From positions 6,262,001 through 6,326,000 of the forward strand of contig NZ_CP024608.1 of assembly GCF_002752675.1 (NCBI RefSeq): a DNA stretch of 64,000 nt. Reading direction: 5' to 3'. The position numbers and the translations under genes were made by a program. Shown piece by piece: positions 47,267 to 57,660 of this stretch; within the stretch, counting starts at the first letter, position 1, and each line of letters starts with the position of its first letter. The DNA comes from Massilia violaceinigra. Its GTDB lineage: Bacteria > Pseudomonadota > Gammaproteobacteria > Burkholderiales > Burkholderiaceae_D. A model generated the notes under the pieces. The model did not search any database. It was not told where the DNA came from and saw nothing but the letters and a program-made list of their open reading frames with translations.

Positions 47267-48836
47267 CCCGGATATTTCGTGAGTAGAGGTCGGCGATCCC
47301 GTGCCGAAGCGCGTTGTTACTGGTATCTGACGCCAATCACAACCGGGGACCGCCGATGCCAAATTGTACCAATGAACCGATCAAGTTGGGGAGGGTTGGA
47401 CGGCGCGTCGTTGAGGCGTCATTCGACGGCGGCGACATCGTCAGCGACGGCGGGGTTCTGCTGCTGCGCCAAGTGGATCAGCGCATCGGCTTAAGCAAAG
47501 CGATTGCGCGCGTATTCGAGGATCGACGCCGTCGTGCCAGCGTTTCGCACAGCATGCGCGACTTGCTCGCGCAGCGCGTGTACGGCCTGTGCTGTGGCTG
47601 GGAGGACGTCTGTGACCACAATGTGCTGCGCCGCGACTTGGCCATGCAAACGGCAGTGGGCCGGGCCGATGACTTGGCCTCGGCGCCGACGCTGAGCCGG
47701 CTTGAAACGTCCTCCACGCGCGCGCAGGCGGCCGCCCTGCATGGCGTTCTGCTCGATCAGTTCATCGCCAGCAAAGCTAAGCGGCCCAAGGAACTGGTGC
47801 TCGACATCGATGCCACCCACATGCCGCTGCATGGAGAGCAAGAGAAGTCCCACTTCCACCGCTACTACGACAATTACTGTTACTTGCCGCTGTACGTCTT
47901 TTGTGGCCAGGATATCCTCGCCTGCGTCTTGCGGCCCAGCAGCCGCGATCCGGCCGGTATCCTCAGCGCATTAATCAAATTGATCTCCCGGCGCTTGCGC
48001 CAGGCTTGGCCACGCATCCGCATCATCGTGCGCGGCGATTCCGGGTTCTGCCGTCATCAAGCTCTGCGCCGCTTCGAGAAATGGGGGCTGCACTATATCG
48101 TCGGCTTGCAAAAGAACTCAGCGTTGCTGCAACGAGTAGAGTTGGCCGAACTGGCACTGGCCGAGATGTATCAGAAGGCCGGTTCCAAGCAGCGCATGAT
48201 TGGAGAATTCACTTATGCGGCGGGGACGTGGGATCGGCAACGGCGCGTCATCGCGCGGCTGGAACACGATGCGCGCGGCGCCAACCCGCGTTTCATCGTC
48301 ACCAACCTGACTGGGGGTCCCAAGGCACTGTACGAACGCGTGTATTGCGCCCGTGGCGAAGCAGAGAACCGTATCAAGGAGGCGCAGCTCGATTTGTTCG
48401 GACGCCGTGCGAGCTGCCATAAATTCCAGGCCAACCAACTGCGGCTGCTACTGGCAGCGTTCGCCTATACCCTGATGATCAATTTGCGCCGCCTGGCTTT
48501 GGTTGGCACGGAACTGGCACGCGCCTGCACGGCGACGATCCGCATCAAACTGCTCAAGATCGGCGCGGCCGTCGTGCGCAACACGCGGCGCGTGCGCGTC
48601 ATGCTCGCATCCCAACATCCACTCAAGCACGTCTTCCTCACTGCCGCCCGCGCGCTGGCACCATAAGCCCGCCAAGTGCTGTCCCCGGCACGCTATAAAG
48701 CAACGGGGGTAGGGGGAGTTACGTCTGCAATCAGGCCGCGCGGCAGAACCGACACCAGGAAGCGAGCAATCAACATGCCGCAGCCATGTTCGGCGCACCC
48801 CGGCCCTCAGATTGGCAGACTCATGAAATATCCGGG
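47267..48836 (+). mobile_element. IS1380-family insertion sequence inside the NACHT gene
   Basis: 18-base ends CCCGGATATTTCGTGAGT (left) and CCCGGATATTTCATGAGT (right, inverted) with one mismatch. A perfect 4-base target duplication CTAG flanks it (47263-47266, 48837-48840). Length 1570 bases. Sense orientation. Confidence 0.95.
47356..48666 (+). CDS. IS1380-family transposase
   Basis: A 436-residue DDE transposase: ASFDGGDIVSDGGVLLLRQV at the N-terminus, Asp in ELVLDIDATHMPLHG, Asp in IIVRGDSGFCRH and Glu in CARGEAENRIKEAQLD. The start at 47356 (MPNCTN) has GGGGA upstream. Intact. Confidence 0.93.
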   Translation: MPNCTNEPIKLGRVGRRVVEASFDGGDIVSDGGVLLLRQVDQRIGLSKAIARVFEDRRRRASVSHSMRDLLAQRVYGLCCGWEDVCDHNVLRRDLAMQTAVGRADDLASAPTLSRLETSSTRAQAAALHGVLLDQFIASKAKRPKELVLDIDATHMPLHGEQEKSHFHRYYDNYCYLPLYVFCGQDILACVLRPSSRDPAGILSALIKLISRRLRQAWPRIRIIVRGDSGFCRHQALRRFEKWGLHYIVGLQKNSALLQRVELAELALAEMYQKAGSKQRMIGEFTYAAGTWDRQRRVIARLEHDARGANPRFIVTNLTGGPKALYERVYCARGEAENRIKEAQLDLFGRRASCHKFQANQLRLLLAAFAYTLMINLRRLALVGTELARACTATIRIKLLKIGAAVVRNTRRVRVMLASQHPLKHVFLTAARALAP

Positions 48837-48840
48837 CTAG

Positions 48841-50806
48841 CCCATCCGATGTTATCTGTTTGCTCAATTCTCTGCCACCCACATGCACCGACGAGCAATG
48901 GCGCGATCTTGTACAGCTCTCACGTCACGATCACATATCGGGGGCCGACGTCCGCATAGCTGCGCGCGTCTATTCACAAGGGCGTGACGACCTGAACAAT
49001 TGGCTGGACCGCCTCCAGGAGCCTCCCGAATGGCGCACACTGCTTGACTTAGATCTGATTAAGGAACGTGAAGCGCGCATGATACGGCGCGCAGATCATC
49101 GAGCGAACTTCACTAGCTACATCGATGCAATACGCGCTGGCGATTACGGGATGGTACAGCTTGCGATGGGCTATCTCGGTCGAAATCAAGACGCAAGTGT
49201 CGACGGGGAAAATGCTACCGACCATCTGTCGACGTGGGTGGGTGAAGACGTAGCAAATGCGTCACTAATCGGATTCGAAAACTATCTGAATCGTCCCGAT
49301 ACGCCCCCAACCTGCGATCAGATCGCAAACAGCGCCGCGGAGGGGAGGCACTGGCCCACGGCATATGTGGTGGTGGTCGCACTCGCGGAGCGGTACCGAA
49401 ACAAGGTTGGTTTTAGCGATGTGGACAGCGAAAGACTCCTCACAGCTCTTTTTCAACTTTGGTATACCCACATTGACGCGCAAGCAAAACTGGATGGGTT
49501 GGAGCAAGCAGTCACTGCAGAAATTTGTACCCGTGGACTATGGCCGGAATCAATACAGCGTTTTTACGAACCACAATTGCAAGGTTCAAAAGCCAGTCAA
49601 GTAAACTTTTACTGGATGACACGCGAAACATCGCCCGCAACAACGATCCAAAGTTCATGCTTCGCGTCCAAGTGGCTCCAGCAATTTCCAGACCTGTCCG
49701 AGCACTCCGAATCTGAATTAATCGTCCAGTTGCTAAAGGCACGTCGTCACGATGAGCTACAATGCCTTGCCGCAAGTAAAATACAAGCTTTGCCTAAGAA
49801 CCGACGCCCTATCTGGGATGCGGTGTGTCTCATTACAGACTTTAACATCACGACAGCGCGGATTGACGCATCTCCGATTGAACCTGGCCTCCTGTGGCCC
49901 GTAAAGGAAGTCCTTACGGAACATCTGGTTGACAACCATGGGCAACTGCTCGTGCCGCAATACGAGTGGCTTATTGCCACTTTTCGGCGAATATGGCTGG
50001 CTGCGCAATCCCCTCACGACGGATGGTGCGGAGACAGAAACCCGTGGGATGCCTTTAGCTACATCCTCCATCTGATCAACCGACTCGGCAACGACGCCAG
50101 GGACTCTGCAGCTGCCGCCCTTTCGCGTCTCTCAAATTTTCCGCCGGACGAGTCCACCGACCATATTAGGGCGGTTGCTGCGGAACAGCGCAGAATTCGA
50201 GTGGAGTCAAATTTTGCGCTTCCTACGCTAGACGCAATTGAAGCAATAATGCGGGACCGCGTCCCCCAAAATGGGGCTGATCTTCAGGTAGTAATCGAGG
50301 ATGAGCTACAGATAGTTCAGGCGAAAATTCGAAGCGACGATGTCGAATCCTGGCGTGGTTTCTATAGCGAAGAAGGAGAACCTTACGATGAGGAGCGCTG
50401 CCGAAACATTCTGTTGGGGCTCTTACGTCAGGGCACCGCAGGCATCACCTACGACTTAGAAACGCACGTCTACGAGGAAAAGAAGGTGGACATTACTTGC
50501 TCCGCTGGGCAATTACGGCTCCCCGTCGAGGTCAAGGGCCAATGGCATCGTGACCTCTGGAACGCAGCGGATCAACAACTTGATCGCCTTTACACACCAG
50601 ACTGGCGTGCAGCAGGACGCGGAATCTACCTTGTACTTTGGTTTGGCCCTCATGTAGCCGAGAATAAGCGGCTGCGCACAGCCGGGCGCGGAGTTGCTTT
50701 GCCTCAAACTGCCGCCGATTTGCGCTCCATGCTGTCAGCCAATAGCGCGGCGATTCGCGATGGACGAGTGGTGGCGGTGGTAATGGATATTGAACGTACT
50801 CGATAA
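48841..50806 (+). pseudogene. NACHT gene segment 4: C-terminal region with nuclease-like motif
   Basis: After IS1380 removal the frame continues RPS-PSDVICLLNSLPPTCTDE. A long alpha-helical part follows (DLVQLSRHDHISGADVRIAA, QLAMGYLGRNQDASVD, FRRIWLAAQSPHDGWCGDRN). The last 130 residues hold KVDITCSAGQLRLPVEVKGQ, WHRDLWNAADQQLDRLY and GRGIYLVLWFGP, a D-(E)XK arrangement with a downstream Gln as in PD-(D/E)XK (Mrr-like) nucleases. If read alone, a TTG at 48860 would be its only start, without a ribosome binding site, so it is unlikely to be translated on its own. Confidence 0.85.
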
Positions 50807-50945
50807 GCGAAATTTACTAGCTAGACGGTCTGCATGGCAAGTGCTATTGCGCTTACACGGTGCCGGCTCCAAGAAACACCGTTCAAGCCCATTTGGAGTT
50901 TCAGATGTGCTAACCTAAGTGGGCCAGCCGATGGCCTAAACGAAC

Positions 50946-50985
50946 AAAAAACCCGCAGCCTCGTGAAGAGCGCTGCGGGTTTTTT
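50946..50985 (-). terminator. Terminator after tRNA-Ser copy 1
   Basis: GC stem CCCGCAGC / GCTGCGGG flanked by A6 and T6, so it can act in both directions: for the tRNA on the minus strand and for the NACHT gene on the plus strand. Confidence 0.88.
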
Positions 50986-51015
50986 GACAGTCCGGGAGCA
51001 ACCTGGACAGAATTT

Positions 51016-51107
51016 TGGCGGAGACGGTGAGATTCGAACTCACGATACAGGTTACCCCATATGCGTCCTTAGCAGGGACGTGCCTTCGGCCACTCGGCCA
51101 CGTCTCC
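51016..51107 (-). tRNA. tRNA-Ser(GCT), copy 1
   Basis: 92 bases including encoded CCA. The acceptor stem GGAGACG pairs with CGTCTCC, the T loop is GTTCGAATC, and the long variable arm is typical of tRNA-Ser. The anticodon loop CTGCTAA gives anticodon GCT (codons AGC/AGU). Confidence 0.95.
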
Positions 51108-51240
51108 ATTCTGGCCTACACGATATTGCTAAGCCAGAAGATCAAGATCATACCGGATTCCAGCGGCGGCGAACAGGGCCGCAGCACCCTTCCCACCGAA
51201 AAATTAACGCTTCACCGAAGCATGCCGGGAAGAAAAAACA

Positions 51241-51278
51241 AAAAACCCGCAGTCTCATGACGAGCGCTGCGGGTTCTT
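51241..51278 (-). terminator. Terminator after tRNA-Ser copy 2
   Basis: Stem CCCGCAG / CTGCGGG with A-rich and TTCTT flanks, the duplicate of the hairpin at 50946-50985. Confidence 0.8.
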
Positions 51279-51308
51279 GTCAGTCCAGGAGCAACCTGGA
51301 CAGGATTC

Positions 51309-51400
51309 TGGCGGAGATGGTGAGATTCGAACTCACGATACAGGTTACCCCATATGCGTCCTTAGCAGGGACGTGCCTTCGGCCACTCGGCCACATCTCC
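51309..51400 (-). tRNA. tRNA-Ser(GCT), copy 2
   Basis: 92 bases including CCA, nearly identical to copy 1. The acceptor stem is GGAGATG with CATCTCC: a C-G pair in copy 1 is T-A here, so pairing is kept by a compensatory change. Same anticodon GCT. Confidence 0.95.
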
Positions 51401-51438
51401 ATTCTGCCCAGTAGGTTTCACCAGATCAGAAGACCAGG

Positions 51439-51467
51439 ATCATACCGGCTGGGCGTGGATTTTGCAA
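51439..51467 (-). promoter_or_regulatory. Sigma-70 promoter of the tRNA-Ser genes
   Basis: On the minus strand TTGCAA, 17 bases, TATGAT, ending 38 bases before tRNA copy 2. The same TATGAT box precedes copy 1 (51147-51152), but its -35 (TGTTCG) is poor. Confidence 0.7.
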
Positions 51468-51493
51468 TGATGCGCATCCACTTTTTGGAAATA

Positions 51494-52741
51494 TTATGCT
51501 TTTTCCAAATCGAACGCCTTATGCAGCGCGCGCACGGCCAGTTCCATGTACTTTTCATCGATCAGCACCGAGATCTTGATCTCCGAGGTCGAGATCATCA
51601 GGATGTTGATGCCCTCTTCCGACAGGGTGCGGAACATCTGCGAGGCCACGCCCACGTGGCTGCGCATGCCCACCCCGACGACCGACACTTTCGACACCTT
51701 GGCGTCGCCCGAAATGCTGGCCGCGCCGATATCGTTCTTGACGCCTTCGAGCACGCCCATCGCCTTCGCATACTCGCCGCGCGTCACCGTGAACGTGAAG
51801 TCGGTCTTGCCTTCCACCGACTGGTTCTGGATGATCATGTCGACTTCGATGTTGGCATCGGCCACCGGCCCCAGGATGTGGTACGCCACGCCCGGCTTGT
51901 CCGGCACGCCCAGGATGGTGATTTTGGCCTCATCGCGGTTGAATGCGATGCCGGAGATGACGGCTTGTTCCATATTTGTATCTTCCTCAAACGAAATCAG
52001 GGTGCCCGAGTTGGCTTCTTCTTCGAGCGGCATCAGGGGATCGGTCAGCGACGACAACACGCGGGTCGGAACACGGTAATTGCCAGCGAATTCTACGGAG
52101 CGGCTCTGCAGCACTTTCGAGCCCAGCGAGGCCAGCTCCAGCATTTCTTCAAACGTAATCGTTTTCAGGCGGCGCGCTTCCGACACCACGCGCGGATCGG
52201 TCGTGTAGACGCCGTCGACGTCGGTGTAGATCAGGCATTCCTGCGCCTTCATCGCCGCCGCGATCGCCACCGCCGAGGTATCCGAGCCGCCGCGGCCAAG
52301 CGTGGCAATGTTGCCGTTCGCATCGACACCCTGGAAACCGGTGATGATGACGATCTTGCCGGCATCGAGGTCGGCCTTGACCTTGACGTCGTCGATCGAC
52401 TCGATGCGCGCCTTGGTAAAGGCCGAGTCGGTCTTGATAGCGACTTGCCAGCCTGCATACGAAACAGCCGGCTTGCCGATGGCCAGCAAGGCCATCGCCA
52501 GCAAGCCGACGGAAACCTGTTCACCGGTGGAGGCAATCATGTCCAGTTCGCGCGGATCAGGCTGTTCCATCAGTTGCTTTGCCAGGCCGATCAGGCGATT
52601 GGTTTCGCCGGACATTGCCGAAGGCACAACAATAATCTGGTGCCCCGCGTCATGCCACTTGGCGACGCGTGCCGCAACGTTCTTGATGCGGTCGGTCGAG
52701 CCCATCGACGTTCCGCCATATTTGTGGACGATTAAAGCCAT
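51494..52741 (-). CDS. lysC: Aspartate kinase
   Basis: A 415-residue aspartokinase: N-terminal amino-acid kinase domain (ALIVHKYGGTSMGSTDRI; VPSAMSGETNRL; GRGGSDTSAVAIAAA) and two C-terminal ACT domains (TILGVPDKPGVAYHILG; VSVVGVGMRSHVGVASQMF) for feedback control by Lys/Thr. It phosphorylates Asp as the first step to Lys, Met, Thr and Ile. Single gene next to tilS as in other Burkholderiales. No leader or riboswitch seen. Confidence 0.96.
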   Translation of the reverse strand: MALIVHKYGGTSMGSTDRIKNVAARVAKWHDAGHQIIVVPSAMSGETNRLIGLAKQLMEQPDPRELDMIASTGEQVSVGLLAMALLAIGKPAVSYAGWQVAIKTDSAFTKARIESIDDVKVKADLDAGKIVIITGFQGVDANGNIATLGRGGSDTSAVAIAAAMKAQECLIYTDVDGVYTTDPRVVSEARRLKTITFEEMLELASLGSKVLQSRSVEFAGNYRVPTRVLSSLTDPLMPLEEEANSGTLISFEEDTNMEQAVISGIAFNRDEAKITILGVPDKPGVAYHILGPVADANIEVDMIIQNQSVEGKTDFTFTVTRGEYAKAMGVLEGVKNDIGAASISGDAKVSKVSVVGVGMRSHVGVASQMFRTLSEEGINILMISTSEIKISVLIDEKYMELAVRALHKAFDLEKA

Positions 52742-52874
52742 AAGAGTGAAGTTTCCGCTCGGTTAAATGAAAAAGGAGGGCTTTACTCTACATGCTGCGA
52801 TGCAAAAAAACAAGGCAGTCGGCGGCCAAACCTATACGTAATTGCTATATCGAAATTACTTTTCCGGGTAGTCC

Positions 52875-54284
52875 TCAGGCCTGACGTGCTTCCCAGCGCA
52901 GGCTGATCAGGGAGCCGGGAGCGGCCCCGAAATGATGGCAATCCATGCCGATGCCGGCCGCGAACAGCAAATCCTTGCCGCTGGTCACGACCGGCAAGCG
53001 TTCGCGCTCCCAGGCGGGCACGTTGCAGGCCTGGTAGTGATACTTGAGCGGGCGCGTGGGCCGGTTGGCGGCCGGTTTCAGGCGCTCGCCGCCCTTCCGG
53101 AAGTCGATCTGCAAGGCTTGCGCGCGCAGCCAGGCGGCATCGAAGCCCTGCTCCGCCACGTCGAAATGCAGCACGCCGCCGTAAGCCGGGAATGCCATGC
53201 TCGCTTCACCGGTCCAGGTGAAATGCTCGCCTTCCTTCACAAAAATGCCTTCGTCGTCCGGATCGCGCTGGCCGGCCAGGTCGGCCAGCTTGGGCGTGAT
53301 GTACAGGCGGTCGCGGTGGCGCCGGATGTGGCAGTCGGGATGCGTCACCAGCAGCTGCGCGTCGTGGCGCGCTTCGACCAGCTGGGTCACCATTTCGGTC
53401 AGCCAGGCGGTCGACGGCATGCGCAGCGCGCGCAGGCCGAACCAGTAGCGCAGCATGTTGTAGGCGCGGTCCAGGCTCATCGTGCGCAGCTTGGCGACAT
53501 CGATGCAATCCTCGATCAGGCAGCCGGCAAGGTCTTGCACGGCCAGTTCGGTCAACAGGCGCTGGGCCGACTGCGCGTGCGCGGCGCTGCGCGCAAAGCG
53601 TTCCTGGTAGCCGGGAAAGGCCGTGGCCAGGGCCGGCATCACCTGGTGGCGCAGGGCATTGCGCGCATAGCGCGGGTGGGTGTTCGATTCGTCCTCGACG
53701 TAGGCCACCTCGTGCGCGGCCACGTACGCCTCGAGCTGCTGGCGCGAGACCGGCAGCAAGGGACGCGCCATCACCAGGCCGGGATTGCCCAGCAGCTCGG
53801 GCGCGGCGTTGGCCGCATCCATGCCGGACAAGCCGGCCGTGCCGGAGCCGCGCAGCAGTTGCAGCAGCACCGTTTCGGCCTGGTCATCGAGATGGTGGGC
53901 GGTCAGCATCAGGCGCACGCCGTGCTCAAGGCACAGGGCACCCAGGGCGGCGTAGCGCAGCTTGCGGGCGGCCGCTTCGACACCGGACTTGGTTTTTTCC
54001 AGCACCACGCGGCGCGCGGCGAAGCACACGCCGAGACGGGCGCAGGCCGCTTCGCAATGCGCCAGCCAGGCATCGGCGTTGGGGCTGATGCCATGGTGAA
54101 CGTGGAAAGCAAACAGTTGGACATCATGGGCGGACGCGTACTGGGCCGCCAGGTGCAGCAGGGCCGAGGAATCGAGCCCGCCGCTGTAGGCGATCGCCAC
54201 CGAAGGGCGGTCGCCTTGCGCACGCAACGCGTCAAGCGCTTGCGCAAACTGCGCTGCAAGCGCTGCGTTGGTGGTCGGGTTCAC
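52875..54284 (-). CDS. tilS: tRNA(Ile)-lysidine synthetase
   Basis: A 469-residue enzyme with PP-loop SGGLDSS (34-40) near the N-terminus, [20 protein letters not shown] and the TilS substrate-binding and C-terminal domains ([20 protein letters not shown]). It changes C34 of tRNA-Ile(CAU) to lysidine. The start is GTG at 54284, which overlaps the accA stop by four bases (GTGA); reading further upstream would run through accA in another frame. Co-transcribed with accA. Confidence 0.95.
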   Translation of the reverse strand: MNPTTNAALAAQFAQALDALRAQGDRPSVAIAYSGGLDSSALLHLAAQYASAHDVQLFAFHVHHGISPNADAWLAHCEAACARLGVCFAARRVVLEKTKSGVEAAARKLRYAALGALCLEHGVRLMLTAHHLDDQAETVLLQLLRGSGTAGLSGMDAANAAPELLGNPGLVMARPLLPVSRQQLEAYVAAHEVAYVEDESNTHPRYARNALRHQVMPALATAFPGYQERFARSAAHAQSAQRLLTELAVQDLAGCLIEDCIDVAKLRTMSLDRAYNMLRYWFGLRALRMPSTAWLTEMVTQLVEARHDAQLLVTHPDCHIRRHRDRLYITPKLADLAGQRDPDDEGIFVKEGEHFTWTGEASMAFPAYGGVLHFDVAEQGFDAAWLRAQALQIDFRKGGERLKPAANRPTRPLKYHYQACNVPAWERERLPVVTSGKDLLFAAGIGMDCHHFGAAPGSLISLRWEARQA

Positions 54285-55258
54285 TCTTCGGCCGGCGTCG
54301 TTTCTTTGAATTTGCCGTAGCTCATCAACTTGTTGTGACGGGCTTCGATCAGATCCTTGGTTTTCATGCCCTGGAACTGGCGCAGGGTGTCGGCCAGCGC
54401 GCGCTTGAGCATGACGGCCATGTTCTTCGGATCGCGGTGGGCGCCGCCGAGCGGCTCGTTGATGATCTTGTCGATCAGGCCCATCGCTTTCAGGCGGTGC
54501 GCGGTCAGGCCCAGCGCATCGGCCGCGTCGGACGCGCGCTCGGAGGTCTTCCAGAGGATCGATGCGCAGCCTTCCGGCGAAATCACCGAGTAGGTCGCGT
54601 ATTGCAGCATCAGCACGGCGTCGCCCACGGCAATCGCCAGCGCGCCGCCGGAGCCGCCTTCGCCGATGATGGTGGCGATCAGCGGCACTTTGAGTTCGGC
54701 CATCACGTACAGATTGTGGCCGATGGCTTCGGACTGGCCACGCTCTTCGGCGTCGATGCCTGGGAACGCGCCCGGGGTGTCGACGAAGGTGAAGATCGGC
54801 AAGCCGAATTTTTCGGCCAGCTTCATCAGGCGCATGGCCTTGCGGTAGCCTTCGGGCTTCGGCATGCCGAAGTTGCGCATCGCGCGTTCCTTGGTGTCGC
54901 GGCCCTTCTGGTGGCCGATGACCATGCAGGCCTGGCCGTTGAAGCGGGCCAGGCCGCCGACGATCGACAGGTCGTCCGCGTAGGTGCGGTCGCCGTGCAG
55001 TTCGTGGAAGTCGGTAAAGATTTCGTTCACGTAGTCCATGGTGTACGGACGCTGCTGATGGCGCGCAATCTGCGACACCTGCCATGGCGTGAGCTTGGCG
55101 TAGATATCTTTGGTCAGTTGCTGGCTCTTCTTGGCCAGGCGGTCGATTTCTTCGGAGATGTCGACCGCCGAATCGTCCTGGACGAAGCGCAGCTCTTCAA
55201 TTTTGGCATCAAGCTCTGCGATTGGCTGCTCAAAACTGAGGAAAGTTTGTTTAATCAT
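54281..55258 (-). CDS. accA: Acetyl-CoA carboxylase carboxyltransferase subunit alpha
   Basis: A 325-residue AccA with an N-terminal helical segment ([19 protein letters not shown]) and crotonase-like core ([55 protein letters not shown]). With AccD it transfers CO2 from biotin to acetyl-CoA, making malonyl-CoA. GGAGG precedes the ATG. Coupled to tilS. Confidence 0.97.
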   Translation of the reverse strand: MIKQTFLSFEQPIAELDAKIEELRFVQDDSAVDISEEIDRLAKKSQQLTKDIYAKLTPWQVSQIARHQQRPYTMDYVNEIFTDFHELHGDRTYADDLSIVGGLARFNGQACMVIGHQKGRDTKERAMRNFGMPKPEGYRKAMRLMKLAEKFGLPIFTFVDTPGAFPGIDAEERGQSEAIGHNLYVMAELKVPLIATIIGEGGSGGALAIAVGDAVLMLQYATYSVISPEGCASILWKTSERASDAADALGLTAHRLKAMGLIDKIINEPLGGAHRDPKNMAVMLKRALADTLRQFQGMKTKDLIEARHNKLMSYGKFKETTPAEE

Positions 55259-55315
55259 TATACCTCCGGGTAAATTCTGGCCGCAGCATACCCCACCGCA
55301 CGGCCACTTCAGGCG

Positions 55316-55978
55316 CTATTCTACCGGAACCGGATCGAGGCTACGCCACAAATACCACGTAGCGACCGTTCTCCACGGCTCCCAATTAGCCGATACCTCG
55401 CGCGCATCGCTGCGCGATACCGGTTCACCGGAAAAGTAGTTCTGGCTGATACCTTGAATAAGGCCAGGATCGTCGAGCGGCAAGACATTGGGACGCAGCA
55501 GATTGAATATCAGAAACATTTCCGCTGTCCAGCGTCCAATGCCGCGAATCTGGACCAGTTCCGCGATGACGGCTTCGTCATCCATTTCGGCCCACTGGTT
55601 CGCGTGCACGCGCTTGGCCTTGAAATGGTCGGCCAGGTCGAGGATATACTCGGTCTTGCGCTTGGACAGCCCGCAGGCCGACAATTGCTCGGCGCCGGCC
55701 TTGATCACCTGTGCCGGCGTGATCCTGGGACAGGCCGTGAGCAGCTTGTTCCATGCCGCATCGGCAGCCTTGGTGGTGACCTGCTGGCCCACCACCGAGC
55801 GCGCCAGCGTCGTAAACGGGTCGCCATGGCCGACCAGATGCAGGTCGCCGAACTGCGGGATCAGCTTTTTCATGATGCGGTCGCGCTTCATGAGTTCGAT
55901 CTTGGCTTGTTCCCAGTACGCAGGCACCTCTAGCGGCGGCGGAGTGGTCCCCGCCGTTTCCCTGGTTGGCGCCATCAT
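55316..55978 (-). CDS. DNA-3-methyladenine glycosylase II-like (HhH-GPD) protein
   Basis: A 220-residue AlkA-family glycosylase. The helix-hairpin-helix is [19 protein letters not shown] and the catalytic Asp lies in [10 protein letters not shown]. It would remove alkylated purines. It lacks the extra N-terminal domain of E. coli AlkA, like many short homologues. Its ATG overlaps the cysS stop (ATGA), an arrangement that recurs in Burkholderiales. Confidence 0.92.
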   Translation of the reverse strand: MMAPTRETAGTTPPPLEVPAYWEQAKIELMKRDRIMKKLIPQFGDLHLVGHGDPFTTLARSVVGQQVTTKAADAAWNKLLTACPRITPAQVIKAGAEQLSACGLSKRKTEYILDLADHFKAKRVHANQWAEMDDEAVIAELVQIRGIGRWTAEMFLIFNLLRPNVLPLDDPGLIQGISQNYFSGEPVSRSDAREVSANWEPWRTVATWYLWRSLDPVPVE

Positions 55979-57387
55979 GCGCGGCGCCAGTTGGTCGTGC
56001 CGTCCGGCTTGTCCTCGAGGACGATGCCGGCCGCCAGCAACTCGGCGCGAATGGTGTCGGACTCGGCGAAGTTGCGCGCTTTTTTCGCTTCACTGCGCCT
56101 TGTGATGGCCGCCACGATTGCCGCTTCGTCCAGACCGCCCTCCTCGCCCCCGGCCTGCAGGAATTCCTGCGGCGCGCGTTCGAGCAGGCCCAGCACGGCA
56201 GCGAGCGCCTTGAACTGGCGCGCGTGGGCGACCGACTTGCTTTTGTTCAGCTCAGTGACGAGGTCGAACAGCACGGCGATCGCGATCGGCGTGTTGAAGT
56301 CGTCGTCCATCGCTTCGCGGAAACGGATTGCGTGCGCTTCGTTCCAGTCGACTTCCAGCGCATCGGCACCCGAGTCGACACCGGCCAGCGCCGTGTACAG
56401 GCGTGTCAGCGCCGCCTTGGCGTCGTCGAGATTGGCGGCGCCATAGTTCAGCGGACTGCGGTAATGCCCGCGCAAGATAAAGAAGCGGATCACTTCGGCG
56501 TCGTACAGCTTGAGCACGTCGCGAATCGTGAAGAAATTGTTCAGCGACTTCGACATCTTTTCGGCGACATTGGTCTTTTCGTCGACCACGCGCACGAAGC
56601 CGTTATGCACCCAGTAGTTGGCCATCGGATGGCCGAACGCGCCTTCGGACTGGGCGATCTCGTTCTCGTGGTGCGGGAACTGCAGGTCGGCGCCGCCGCC
56701 GTGGATGTCGAAGTGTTCGCCCAGGGTCGCGCACGACATGGCCGAGCATTCGATATGCCAGCCCGGGCGGCCGCTGCCCCAGGTCGATTCCCATTTGACT
56801 TCGTCCGGCTCGGATTCCTTGGAAGCCTTCCACAGCACGAAGTCGAGCGGATCGCGCTTGCCGGTATTGACGTCAACCCGTTCGCCCGCGCGCAGGTCGT
56901 CGAGCGACTTGCCGGAAAGCTTTCCGTATCCGGGAAAATTGCGCACCGCATAGTTCACGTCGCCATCGTCGGACTTGTAGGCCAGGCCCTTTTGTTCGAG
57001 CTGCGCGATGATCGACAGCATCTGCGGCACGTAGGCGGTCGCGTGCGGCACCACGTCGGGCGGCAGAATGCCGAGCGCGGTGGTGTCTTCGTCCATATAC
57101 TTTTCGAAGCGCGAGGTCAGCGAGAAAATCGACTCGCCGTTCTCGACGGCGCGCTTGATGATCTTGTCTTCGATATCGGTAATGTTGCGCACGTACGTGA
57201 CCTGGTAGCCCGATACCTTGAGCCAGCGATAGATGACGTCGAACGCCATCATCATGCGCGCATGGCCGATATGGCAGTAGTCGTAGATCGTCATCCCGCA
57301 CACGTACATGCCGGCTTTGCCGGGCTCGATCGGGGTGAATACCTGCTTTTCACGCGCAAGCGTGTTGTAGATCTTTAATTGGCTCAT
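55975..57387 (-). CDS. cysS: Cysteinyl-tRNA synthetase
   Basis: A 470-residue class I synthetase with HIGH (39-42, in [11 protein letters not shown]) and KMSKS (277-281), and zinc-binding residues including Cys30, [11 protein letters not shown] and [10 protein letters not shown]. The start at 57387 ([10 protein letters not shown]) is the conserved one; an upstream ATG at 57435 adds a non-homologous leader. Divergent from ppiA across about 270 bases, in which no clear consensus promoter was found. Confidence 0.97.
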   Translation of the reverse strand: MSQLKIYNTLAREKQVFTPIEPGKAGMYVCGMTIYDYCHIGHARMMMAFDVIYRWLKVSGYQVTYVRNITDIEDKIIKRAVENGESIFSLTSRFEKYMDEDTTALGILPPDVVPHATAYVPQMLSIIAQLEQKGLAYKSDDGDVNYAVRNFPGYGKLSGKSLDDLRAGERVDVNTGKRDPLDFVLWKASKESEPDEVKWESTWGSGRPGWHIECSAMSCATLGEHFDIHGGGADLQFPHHENEIAQSEGAFGHPMANYWVHNGFVRVVDEKTNVAEKMSKSLNNFFTIRDVLKLYDAEVIRFFILRGHYRSPLNYGAANLDDAKAALTRLYTALAGVDSGADALEVDWNEAHAIRFREAMDDDFNTPIAIAVLFDLVTELNKSKSVAHARQFKALAAVLGLLERAPQEFLQAGGEEGGLDEAAIVAAITRRSEAKKARNFAESDTIRAELLAAGIVLEDKPDGTTNWRRA

Positions 57388-57660
57388 CGGATTCTTACTC
57401 GTTACAGCGCGCGCCGCGCTCGGGCAAAACGACAACCGGGCGCGATCGCCGCGGTGGGCGCGCGCCGGTCAGGCGTGGTTTGCATCGAGATCGTCGGAGC
57501 CCTCTGTCTTGTTCTTCTTTGATAGAATGGGACGTTCTGTACAAAGTATAGCATTGTTAAAATCCCGGCTGGCCGCATATGGATCAGGTTTATTTTTGCG
57601 GTAAAGGCTTGACAGCCTCGCCTCCATATAACAACAAGCACCTCACGTCAAGGATTCTAA

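Larger units (their letters stand above)
41754..50806 (+). pseudogene. NACHT-type STAND NTPase with C-terminal PD-(D/E)XK-like motif, split by three insertion sequences
   Basis: Four segments, 41754-41769, 42988-43908, 46240-47266 and 48841-50806, join to exactly 3930 bases (1309 codons plus stop) with no stop or shift once the three elements and one copy of each target duplication are removed. ATG at 41754 gives MSPHLVERTLQFTDAHGPNQ. The P-loop is GEAGMGKS (37-44), with Walker B VLVVDSLDEV, NACHT-like helical parts including FTYAHRSIGEFLGARWL, and a long middle with HEAT-like helices. The C-terminal motif is D1205-X12-E1218-V-K1220 in KKVDITCSAG / LPVEVKGQW with a following Gln-rich helix. 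By family logic this is an anti-phage sensor-effector; no phage data are implied. An in-frame TAA lies just upstream of the ATG and the ribosome binding site is weak. Confidence 0.88.
50946..51400 (-). repeat. Tandem duplication of tRNA-Ser plus terminator
   Basis: Two units about 293 bases apart (50946-51107 and 51239-51400). Each has the terminator hairpin, a short CAGTCC-GGAGCAACCTGGACAG-type leader and the tRNA. The spacers further out differ. Confidence 0.85.

Noticed and set aside
50834..52735. Plus-strand open frame of 633 codons through the tRNA genes and lysC
   Set aside because: It runs through two tRNA genes and antisense to lysC; not a gene.
57609..57632. TTGACA and TATAAC upstream of ppiA as a promoter
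   Set aside because: The spacer is only 12 bases, too short for a sigma-70 promoter.
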